Source of the DNA: Scybalomonas sp905214925
GTDB taxonomy: Bacteria > Bacillota > Clostridia > Lachnospirales > Lachnospiraceae
Length of the DNA: 64,000 nt
Direction of reading: 5' to 3'
NCBI GenBank assembly: GCA_905214925.1
Contig: CAJMOB010000011.1
Span: forward strand, 40,237 to 104,236
Shown here: positions 42,803 through 50,611 of the stretch, piece after piece
How the letters are laid out: every line of letters begins with the position of its first letter
How positions within the stretch are numbered: position 1 is the first letter of the stretch
Program-made: the position numbers and the translations under genes
Notes under the pieces: model-generated
Told to the model about the DNA's origin: nothing
What the model saw: only the letters and a program-made list of their open reading frames with translations
Databases searched by the model: none

Positions 42803-44818
42803 TTAATCATGTTTCACAATCGAATAATAAGTCTTTGCTGTCAGCATATAAACAATACTATAAATGACAGCAAACGCTACAAAACAGGCAATCGTACACA
42901 AAATAAATAATTCTTTATTATATAAATTAAACATCATTAATATTCGATAAATAATTGGAAATGCAAACACAATATGCACTCCTGCCATGAGCAATGGTAA
43001 AAAGAATACCATCAAAATTTGTGACTGAATCGCTCCTTTAATTTCATGTTGAGACATTCCTACCTTTTGCATAATCTCAAATCGTTTTTTATCTTCATAA
43101 CCTTCTGTAATCTGCTTATAATAAATAATTAAGATAGTTGCCATAACAAATAAAATACTTAAGAAAACACCAATAAACAAAAAGCCACCATAAAGTGAAA
43201 CAGCATTTTTATAAGAAGATGCTCTTGACTCAATGTAACAGTTTTGATTTTCTCCGCTCGCTCCTTTCACTTCTTCTTTTAACTTATCATTTAATGCTAA
43301 ATTTTCTTTTTTCGTTCCATTAGTTTCAAAGCTAATGTAATTCCTAATACTAGACGCTACTTTTCCATACAATTTCTTTTGTTTCTTAGCAATAGACTGT
43401 AATGTTTTTGGATTTGGTAATACAACCAAATAATATTTGTCACTAAAATAATCTTTCCTTCCAAACGGAATATCTTTTACATATCGTTTAACAGAAAATG
43501 TTTGCTCTAATAGATTCAATTCCTCCTCTTTTTCCCCCTTATCATTCGTACATACAAGAATTTCATTTTCTTTTAATGAATCATTGACTCCCATAGTCGC
43601 ATTATAATCTTCTAATAATACAAAATATAAAGAATAAATACGGCTTACATCTTTTACTGATTGATTTTCTGTATCAATATAAAATTTATTATTTTCTTTT
43701 AAAGCACTAAATTTAAGACCGGTATAAACTTCTACCTCTTCCATGGAAAGTCCCTGTTCTGCTACTACATTTTTCACTTCTTCATTCAGATTTTGTAAAC
43801 TTTCTTCATATAATATTGTATCATTTATTTTCAAATTCTGTTCAATAGAAAATTCCTTTGGATATCGGGTACGCAAAATATCATCGAGTCCAAACCATAA
43901 ACTAATAGTAGTTGATAACAAAACGAGAATCATAGTCGATAAAATACAAATATTTGCTAACCCAATGGCATTTTTTTTCATACGGTACATCATACTTGAT
44001 ACACTAATAAAATGTCTTGTCTGATAATAATAATTTTTATTGGCTTTTAACACTTTTAAAAAGGTAATACTACCAGAAGTGAACAATAAATACGTTCCTA
44101 TCATAACAAGAACAACTGCTATAAAAAACAATCCCAATACTGCAAAAATATTTTTTGTGGTGATAGAAATATAATAAGCAACTAAAAGACAAAGAAGTCC
44201 AAAACCGGTAAGAATCCATTTATTTTTTGGTTCTCGTTCTCCATAATTTCCACTATGTAATAACTCAATTGGATTTGCCAAATGAATTTGTCGAATGGAA
44301 TTTAAAAAGATTAAAAAATGAATGATGAAAAACAACAATACTGTCGTAATAAGCACTTTTTTTGAAATATAAAAACCTAATACAATAGGAGCATCAAAAA
44401 GCTTTAATAACATCAAATACATAGCTTTATCTAAAAGGATCCCAAATACTAATCCAAGTCCAATGCTAATCACAGCTATCATCAGTATTTCATATGCTAT
44501 GACTTTAGCAATATGCCGTTTTTCTAGTCCTAATATATTAAAAACACCAAATTCCTTTTTTCTTTGTTTCATCAAAAAACTATTCGTATAAAACAAGAAA
44601 ATAACTGCAAAAATTCCAATCACGTACTTGCCGAGTGATAAAACTAATTGCAACTCCATTCCACCAGGCATATTCATAAGCCCTTCATTTTTGGAAAGGG
44701 AACACAAAATGTAAAACATAGTAGTCGTCATAACACAGGTGAATAAATATGGCAATATGGTTTTACTATTTTTCTTTATATTGGTTCTTGCTAGTTTCAT
44801 ATAAAAAAATTTATTCAT
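42803..44818 (-). CDS. BceB-type ABC transporter permease
   Basis: This 671-residue protein has ten membrane segments with FtsX-type domains at both ends and one large external domain (about 290-520) between segments 7 and 8. This is the layout of BceB/VraG permeases that detach antimicrobial peptides such as bacitracin from lipid II-cycle intermediates and also signal to a cognate kinase. It overlaps the ATPase gene by 8 bp and forms a four-gene unit with it and the kinase/regulator pair. The exact peptide is unknown. Confidence 0.92.
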   Translation of the reverse strand: MNKFFYMKLARTNIKKNSKTILPYLFTCVMTTTMFYILCSLSKNEGLMNMPGGMELQLVLSLGKYVIGIFAVIFLFYTNSFLMKQRKKEFGVFNILGLEKRHIAKVIAYEILMIAVISIGLGLVFGILLDKAMYLMLLKLFDAPIVLGFYISKKVLITTVLLFFIIHFLIFLNSIRQIHLANPIELLHSGNYGEREPKNKWILTGFGLLCLLVAYYISITTKNIFAVLGLFFIAVVLVMIGTYLLFTSGSITFLKVLKANKNYYYQTRHFISVSSMMYRMKKNAIGLANICILSTMILVLLSTTISLWFGLDDILRTRYPKEFSIEQNLKINDTILYEESLQNLNEEVKNVVAEQGLSMEEVEVYTGLKFSALKENNKFYIDTENQSVKDVSRIYSLYFVLLEDYNATMGVNDSLKENEILVCTNDKGEKEEELNLLEQTFSVKRYVKDIPFGRKDYFSDKYYLVVLPNPKTLQSIAKKQKKLYGKVASSIRNYISFETNGTKKENLALNDKLKEEVKGASGENQNCYIESRASSYKNAVSLYGGFLFIGVFLSILFVMATILIIYYKQITEGYEDKKRFEIMQKVGMSQHEIKGAIQSQILMVFFLPLLMAGVHIVFAFPIIYRILMMFNLYNKELFILCTIACFVAFAVIYSIVYMLTAKTYYSIVKHD

Positions 44819-45578
44819 ATTTTACACCACCTGTCATAATTAAAGATAAAGAATCTGAAATGCTTTGAAACATCTCTTCCGTTGTCTTTTTGCCACGGTA
44901 AATCTGATGAAAAACCATACCGTCTTTAATAAAAAGAACACGGCTTGCATGGCTTGCAGCCTTTGTGGAATGGGTTACCATAATAATTGTCTGCCCATTG
45001 GCATTGATAGAGGAAAATAGATTCAACAAATCATCTGTGGCTCTAGAATCCAATGCCCCTGTTGGTTCATCAGCTAAAATTAAATCAGGTTCTGTAATCA
45101 GTGCTCTTGCTACCGCACAGCGCTGTTTTTGTCCCCCCGATACTTCATAAGGATATTTATTTAAAATACTCGTAATTCCTAATTCCTCTGCAATAGGATT
45201 TAACCTTGCTTCCATCTCTTGATGTTTCATTCCTGATAATACAAGTGGTAAAAAAATATTATCTTTATTCGAAAAATTATCCAACAAATTAAAATCCTGA
45301 AAAACAAATCCTAAATGCTCTCTTCGGAAAGAAGAAATTTCTCTTTCCTTTAACTTTACAATATTATTTCCTTTTAATAATACTTCTCCGCTAGTAGGGC
45401 TATCAAGTGCTGCTAAAATATTTAAAAGAGTCGTCTTACCTGAACCAGACTCTCCCATAATTGCTACATATTCTCCTTCTTCTACGTCGAAAGTCACATT
45501 GGAAAGAGCTTGTACTTTATTTCCTCCAAATCTCGTTGTATATATTTTCTTTAAATTTTTTACTTGTAATAATGCCAT
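44811..45578 (-). CDS. BceA-type ABC transporter ATP-binding protein
   Basis: This 255-residue ATPase of the MacB/BceA class has Walker A GESGSGKTTLLN, signature VSGGQKQR, Walker B LILADEPTGALDS, and the switch MVTHSTKAASHASRV. AAAAAAGGAGGAAGAGAAA precedes the ATG at 45578, 18 codons inside the longest frame. It powers the permease that overlaps its 3' end. A promoter with direct repeats lies upstream (45603-45666), so transcription is likely driven by the neighbouring response regulator. Confidence 0.94.
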   Translation of the reverse strand: MALLQVKNLKKIYTTRFGGNKVQALSNVTFDVEEGEYVAIMGESGSGKTTLLNILAALDSPTSGEVLLKGNNIVKLKEREISSFRREHLGFVFQDFNLLDNFSNKDNIFLPLVLSGMKHQEMEARLNPIAEELGITSILNKYPYEVSGGQKQRCAVARALITEPDLILADEPTGALDSRATDDLLNLFSSINANGQTIIMVTHSTKAASHASRVLFIKDGMVFHQIYRGKKTTEEMFQSISDSLSLIMTGGVKYE

Positions 45579-45602
45579 TTTCTCTTCCTCCTTTTTTCTT
45601 TT

Positions 45603-45666
45603 AGTATAGAAAAAATAGCATGAAAATTCCATCGGTCTATCTTACAAATCTTCTCTATTTCTTACA
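45603..45666 (-). promoter_or_regulatory. Response-regulator-type promoter of bceAB-like genes
   Basis: On the minus strand two copies of TGTAAGA (45660-45666 and 45640-45646) lie 20 bp apart. A weak -35 (TGGAAT, 45626-45631), a 17-bp spacer and TATACT (45603-45608) follow. Tandem sites above a poor -35 are typical of OmpR-family activation. Confidence 0.5.
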
Positions 45667-45716
45667 TTTTTGTACGATATCAAAAACCAAGTATGATCAT
45701 TTGCTAGTTTTTGTGC

Positions 45717-46730
45717 TCACGCTCTGTCATGAATATTATGAGGAAAGGCTAACATTACTTTTGTCCCATAATTTCTCTCAGATTCTATCCAAATTCTATG
45801 GGAAAGATTCGTCATAATCGTTTTACATAAATAAAGTCCAATGCCAGATGCTTTTTTATCATATCTTCCATTGATCCCTGTGTATCCTTTTTCAAAAACA
45901 CGATAGCAGTCACTTGCTTCGATACCAATTCCTGTATCCTCAATAACCAATGTTTCCTCATCTTTTAAATAGATCTTGATCCCACCTTTTTTCGTATACT
46001 TTAAAGCATTCGAAATTACTTGTTCTATTACAAACACAAGCCATTTTTCATCGGTAAGCACTTGTTTTTTTGTTTCTTGAAAATCTAATTGCAATTTCTT
46101 TCGAATAAACTCCCCTGAAAACTTCCGTAACACTTGCCGAATCATATCATCAAGTTCCGATTCTTTTAACACATAGTCGGTAGAAATACTATTCATTCGC
46201 ACATAAGCAAGTACCATATCCGTATATTGTTGGATGCGGAAAAGCTCCGATTTTAAAAGCTTCACATCGAGATCTTCTTCCGTCTGTAGCAATAATTTCA
46301 TACCTGCAATAGGAAGTTTTATCTGATGAACCCAAAGAGTAAAATAGTCCTCCAACTCGTTTTTTTCATTTTCATACTTCATCATTTGTTCCTTGTTTTC
46401 TTCTTGTAGTTCTCGCAATAGAATCTGATAGTCTTGCCCCAGTAATCCATTCTCTTTTGGTAAATATTCCAAACAATCACTTACTTGTCCTCGACTATTT
46501 TCTAACGCCCGATGTTTCTTTACAAACTGATAAAAATCATAGCTTCCTATTCCAAGTAACAGCCCATTACTTAAAAACATTCCATATAAAATTCCTTCGA
46601 TATAATTATCATATAACGTAAAAATAAAAAGAAGAGTTCCAAAACTTAACACGTAAGAAAATAATAATTTTCTATGCTCTTTACAGTAAAAAAAGAAAAG
46701 TTTTCTTAATGACATCTCTCTCATAAACAA
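45717..46730 (-). CDS. BceS-type intramembrane-sensing histidine kinase
   Basis: This 337-residue kinase has two N-terminal membrane helices with almost no external loop, then the phospho-acceptor box WVHQIKLPIAGMKLL and ATPase motifs QVISNALKYTKKG, DTGIGI and GIGLYLCKTI. Kinases of this build do not sense peptides themselves but respond to flux through the BceAB transporter. It overlaps the regulator gene by 10 bp and lies 138 bp upstream of the ATPase gene. Confidence 0.93.
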   Translation of the reverse strand: MFMREMSLRKLFFFYCKEHRKLLFSYVLSFGTLLFIFTLYDNYIEGILYGMFLSNGLLLGIGSYDFYQFVKKHRALENSRGQVSDCLEYLPKENGLLGQDYQILLRELQEENKEQMMKYENEKNELEDYFTLWVHQIKLPIAGMKLLLQTEEDLDVKLLKSELFRIQQYTDMVLAYVRMNSISTDYVLKESELDDMIRQVLRKFSGEFIRKKLQLDFQETKKQVLTDEKWLVFVIEQVISNALKYTKKGGIKIYLKDEETLVIEDTGIGIEASDCYRVFEKGYTGINGRYDKKASGIGLYLCKTIMTNLSHRIWIESERNYGTKVMLAFPHNIHDRA

Positions 46731-47389
46731 TAACCAATCCCTTTTTTTGTTTGAATAAAGTCAAAAATCCCAATTTGCTCTAGCTTTTTACGCAATCGAT
46801 TTACATTTACGGATAATGTATTTTCATCTACATAACAATCCGTCTGCCATAACGCCTCCATCATCTGATCTCTTTTTACGATTTTACCTTTATTTTGCAT
46901 TAATATTTTTAAAATACGGCTTTCATTTTTTGTCAGTTCAATACTAAGCTCTTCATAGCGAACCGTATTATCATCACTATAAAACCGCACTCCTTTATGC
47001 TCTAAAAAATCTGTTTTACCAGCAAAATCATAGCTCCTACGGATCATTGCTTGTATTTTAGCCACTAACACATTTAAATCTACAGGCTTTGCAATAAAAT
47101 CATCTGCTCCTGCACTCATAGCCATCACAATATTCATATTATCCGATGCGGATGATAAAAACATAATAGGAACTTTTGAAACTCTTCGAATTTGCTCACA
47201 CCAATAAAAACCATTAAAATAAGGCAATATTAGATCCATTAATATAATATCTGGATTTTCCTCTTGAAAACTCTTCATAATATCTTGAAACTCCTCTACA
47301 CAGACAACTTGATAGTTCCAAGATTCTAAAAATTTTTTCATTCCAAAAGCAATCGTCTGATCATCTTCTACAACCATAATTCGATACAT
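46721..47389 (-). CDS. BceR-type OmpR-family response regulator
   Basis: This 222-residue protein has a receiver domain (acidic pair in MVVEDDQTI, acceptor Asp in DIILMDLILPYFNG, Lys in DFIAKPVDL) and an OmpR winged helix (ELTKNESRILKILMQNKGKI, DENTLSVNVNRLRKKLEQIG). It is the partner of the overlapping kinase and likely drives the bceAB-like promoter at 45603-45666. Confidence 0.94.
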   Translation of the reverse strand: MYRIMVVEDDQTIAFGMKKFLESWNYQVVCVEEFQDIMKSFQEENPDIILMDLILPYFNGFYWCEQIRRVSKVPIMFLSSASDNMNIVMAMSAGADDFIAKPVDLNVLVAKIQAMIRRSYDFAGKTDFLEHKGVRFYSDDNTVRYEELSIELTKNESRILKILMQNKGKIVKRDQMMEALWQTDCYVDENTLSVNVNRLRKKLEQIGIFDFIQTKKGIGYCL

Positions 47390-47476
47390 ATTTTCTCTCT
47401 TTATCTCCCTGTAATTTTTTCTTATTTGTTAACTGTGTAAAACCAGTACAAAGTGTGCGAGGAATTTCTTATAGGA

Positions 47477-47515
47477 TAAAAAAACGGTTGTCTTCTATTC
47501 AACAACCGTTTTTCT
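47477..47515 (-). terminator. Terminator of the hybrid kinase gene
   Basis: On the minus strand AAAAACGGTTGT pairs with ACAACCGTTTTT and is followed by T residues. The hairpin overlaps the last codons of the kinase gene (47495). Confidence 0.8.
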
Positions 47516-50500
47516 TACTCTTTTATTTTTTGAAATTAACTCTTTTAACAGTTCAACCGATAATGGCTTTGTTAAATAACCATCTAGGCCAATTTCTACT
47601 GTCTTTTTTGCACTTTGTTCTAATAATTCCGCACTTAAAGCAACAATCGGTATTGTTCTTGCATCTTCTCTTTCCAAAGATCGTATCGCTCTTGTGGCCT
47701 CAAAGCCATCCATATTGGGCATACGAAGATCCATTAAAATCAATTGGTAATAATAACTATCTTTTTCTTCAAAAAAGGAAACGGCCTCGATTCCATCTCT
47801 TGCAATATCGACTTTCGCTCCTTCTATCTCTAATAACTCTTGAACAATCATGGCATTTAGTTCATTGTCTTCTGCTAATAAAATACGCATTCCAGTGAGT
47901 CCTGTTATCGAGCTAATATCTTCTTGGATTCTCACTTCTTCCACTACTTTAAATGGAACTAACAGTTGGATCTTCGTTCCCATTCTTTTTTCACTCTCTA
48001 GCTCTAGCGTTCCACCCATTAAGTTAACAATAGCCAAACTAATACAAAGGCCTAGCCCAATGCCTTCACTTTGACCTCCTTTTGAAACTTCTGTAAATGT
48101 CTGAAAAATTCGTTCTTGATCTTCTTTTGCGATCCCGCAACCGTCATCACGAATTTCTACTTGATAGACAGCACTTGTCTCACTTTCTCTTTTTCCTGAA
48201 ATAGAAAAGAAAACATTTCCATTTTCTTCTGTATATTTCATAGCATTATCTAGCAAATTATAAAGGACTTGATAAAATCTTTTTTCATCTCCATGGAGTT
48301 CTTCAATTAAAGTTCCCTCCTCATAATGAAAATGAATATTTTTTTTCCGAGCCCTACTTCCAAACTGAGTTTGTAATCGCTCCAATAATTCCTTCATACG
48401 AAAACTCTCACTAATTAATTCCATCGTATAATCTTCAATTTGTGCCATATCTAGCACCGAATCGGTTACTCTTAAAAGATTCTTTACGGACGATCCCATC
48501 TGCCTAAGCATGGACACTACCTCTGGATTTTGATGAATCTCTTGTTTTCGTAACGTACTCTCTAATAGTTGCATGGTACCAACAATTCCACTGATTGGTG
48601 TCCGAATTTCATGGGACATTCTAGCTAAAAACATAGATTTTGTCATGCTAAGACTACTGGCTTTACTTTGATTAATTCCAATAAATAAAATCTTTGCAAA
48701 ATCAAAATAAAACTCCTGCTCTTCTTTTTCCCAATCTTCCTTCTCCTTTTCAAATCCAAAGACAATTAATAACTGGGAACCTCTATCTTCTTTACTAATA
48801 CAAAGAATCTGACTCGTTTCTTCCTTATAGGGAGCAATCCAACCTTTTCCCCGATCTTCCTTTATCTGCCTAGCTGTCTGACATCGACAACGACTTTCTT
48901 GTTCCTCCCATGAAAATAAAGAGTTCCATTCTTCTTTCGAAGGACAATAGCAAATCTTTTGTCCTTCGATCTCTTTCCCTCTTTCATTCCAATGGTATAA
49001 CAGTGATTTTGATAAATAAGTCTGATTTAATTCATAAATCGATACAAATTTTAACCGCTTATAAACGCCTACCATATTCATAAGAAGTGGAATAATACTC
49101 TCAATATCCTTTGCTCGCTCAATTAAATCATAAGCGTAAGAAAACAACGGTTTTGCCTTTGTATCATAGATTTCACTGGTCCCTTGATATTGTCCAAGCG
49201 TCACTTTTTGTTTGGAACAAAATTGTGGTGGTATTTTCCTGTCTAACAAAATCAATCCTTCTTTGTGTTCATGGCTTTGCATATCATAAAGCCATTGCAA
49301 TACTTCACCCCATTTTGGATAGCCGTTCCATCGAAGATTTTTAATAAAAATTCCTCGGTAAAAAACTTTTCCATTTTGAATGTTTCCACAGTATTGTTCC
49401 TGCATTTCTTTTAATAAAGAACTGGAAAAATTTAACGCTTCTATTTCTTCTTTTTTTTCAATCAAAAACAAAAACTCTTTATTTCCACATCGGATAACGG
49501 TAATATGTTTATCATTTCCAACTTTCTTTTTAATTAACTTACCAGCAATATCGATCATACCGCGAACAAAAGTAAACCCATAATTTTTCTGAGCCTCTAC
49601 ATCCACATCTAATGCTAAAAAATATAAAAAGCTCTTTTCGCCTCTTTGATAAGTCTCTTCTAAACGTTCAATCAGCATATTAATTCCATATTGAGAATGA
49701 TAAAGCCCTGTAATCTCATCGAGATAAGCTCTCTCTTTTTCTTTTTGCTGTTTCTCTTTTTTTTCTGTAATATCTCGAATTCTTCCTATAATTCTTGCTT
49801 CATTAAAAATATCACTTACTGGTGAAAGTTCTAAATGCACCCATCTTTTTTGATTATAATAATCAATTTCTGAAAAATCAATTTCTGCCGACATTCTCTT
49901 TCCGTTTAAAACTTCTTGTAACCGTACATAAGATTCTGTAATCTCTTTTTGTACTTCCGTAATTCTTCCTAAAAACTTTTCTTTTATTACTTCCTTTGTT
50001 TTTGGAATCTCTTGTCTCATAAAATCCCCGTATTCCAATAACTTATCATCAGCAATACTATATTCAAAAATATAATCTGACGAAGTTTTTAACGCGATTT
50101 GGTAACACTCATGTTCCTTTTTTAACTGCCTTTTTGCTTCATTTGTCTCGGTCACATCCCATATCGCAAGTTCTAATAACCATTCTCCCTCTTGAGAAAT
50201 AAGTGAATAATGTATCATGGTTTCATGACGCTTGCCTCGAACAAAGAAATTAATCTCTAAATCACTTCTTTCGATCTGTTTTCTAAGTCGCCCTTCTGAC
50301 ATCATCTGACAAAAAAGAGTCATTCTTCCTTTGCTGTCAATATCTAGAAACTCCATCAAATTGTCCATACATAACACTTCTGGTTTTCTTCCAAAAAATA
50401 CGCAAGCCGTCTTATTGAACTTTAAAATATCACCATGAAAATTAATTGTTATATAAGGGATAGGAATATTTTCATATTGTGACAAATTTTTTTGCTTTTC

Positions 50501-50599
50501 ATATTCTAGCTGCATTTGAATGTCTCGAATAACATTTTTCAATTGTGAATTTTCTTTTTTCAATTGACTGAAAGCCGTATGAATATCCATTTCCTTCAT
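47495..50599 (-). CDS. Hybrid sensor histidine kinase with PAS, degenerate GGDEF and GAF domains
   Basis: This 1034-residue cytoplasmic protein reads, in order: N-terminal coiled coil (1-35), PAS (about 35-150, IPIPYITINFHGDILKFNKT), a second PAS (about 160-285), a GGDEF-like domain (about 287-430) that starts DEITGLYHSQYG but has RCGNKEF where active cyclases have RxGGDEF, a GAF-like domain (about 490-640), HisKA (MSHEIRTPISG, about 660), HATPase (LLDNAMKYTEENG, about 780; GLGLCISLAIV), and a receiver (LLAEDNELN, phospho-Asp in LILMDLRMPNMDG) to the end. The cyclase is probably inactive. It lies 12 bp after the CheB-CheR-PAS gene, so the two likely share a signal path. Confidence 0.9.
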   Translation of the reverse strand: MKEMDIHTAFSQLKKENSQLKNVIRDIQMQLEYEKQKNLSQYENIPIPYITINFHGDILKFNKTACVFFGRKPEVLCMDNLMEFLDIDSKGRMTLFCQMMSEGRLRKQIERSDLEINFFVRGKRHETMIHYSLISQEGEWLLELAIWDVTETNEAKRQLKKEHECYQIALKTSSDYIFEYSIADDKLLEYGDFMRQEIPKTKEVIKEKFLGRITEVQKEITESYVRLQEVLNGKRMSAEIDFSEIDYYNQKRWVHLELSPVSDIFNEARIIGRIRDITEKKEKQQKEKERAYLDEITGLYHSQYGINMLIERLEETYQRGEKSFLYFLALDVDVEAQKNYGFTFVRGMIDIAGKLIKKKVGNDKHITVIRCGNKEFLFLIEKKEEIEALNFSSSLLKEMQEQYCGNIQNGKVFYRGIFIKNLRWNGYPKWGEVLQWLYDMQSHEHKEGLILLDRKIPPQFCSKQKVTLGQYQGTSEIYDTKAKPLFSYAYDLIERAKDIESIIPLLMNMVGVYKRLKFVSIYELNQTYLSKSLLYHWNERGKEIEGQKICYCPSKEEWNSLFSWEEQESRCRCQTARQIKEDRGKGWIAPYKEETSQILCISKEDRGSQLLIVFGFEKEKEDWEKEEQEFYFDFAKILFIGINQSKASSLSMTKSMFLARMSHEIRTPISGIVGTMQLLESTLRKQEIHQNPEVVSMLRQMGSSVKNLLRVTDSVLDMAQIEDYTMELISESFRMKELLERLQTQFGSRARKKNIHFHYEEGTLIEELHGDEKRFYQVLYNLLDNAMKYTEENGNVFFSISGKRESETSAVYQVEIRDDGCGIAKEDQERIFQTFTEVSKGGQSEGIGLGLCISLAIVNLMGGTLELESEKRMGTKIQLLVPFKVVEEVRIQEDISSITGLTGMRILLAEDNELNAMIVQELLEIEGAKVDIARDGIEAVSFFEEKDSYYYQLILMDLRMPNMDGFEATRAIRSLEREDARTIPIVALSAELLEQSAKKTVEIGLDGYLTKPLSVELLKELISKNKRVRKTVVE

Positions 50600-50611
50600 C
50601 TCTCTTATTAT

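Noticed and set aside
47440..47470. Further copy of the dispersed repeat (ACAAAGTGTGCGAGG)
   Set aside because: Only about 15 bp match and the palindromic partner is absent; too short to count.
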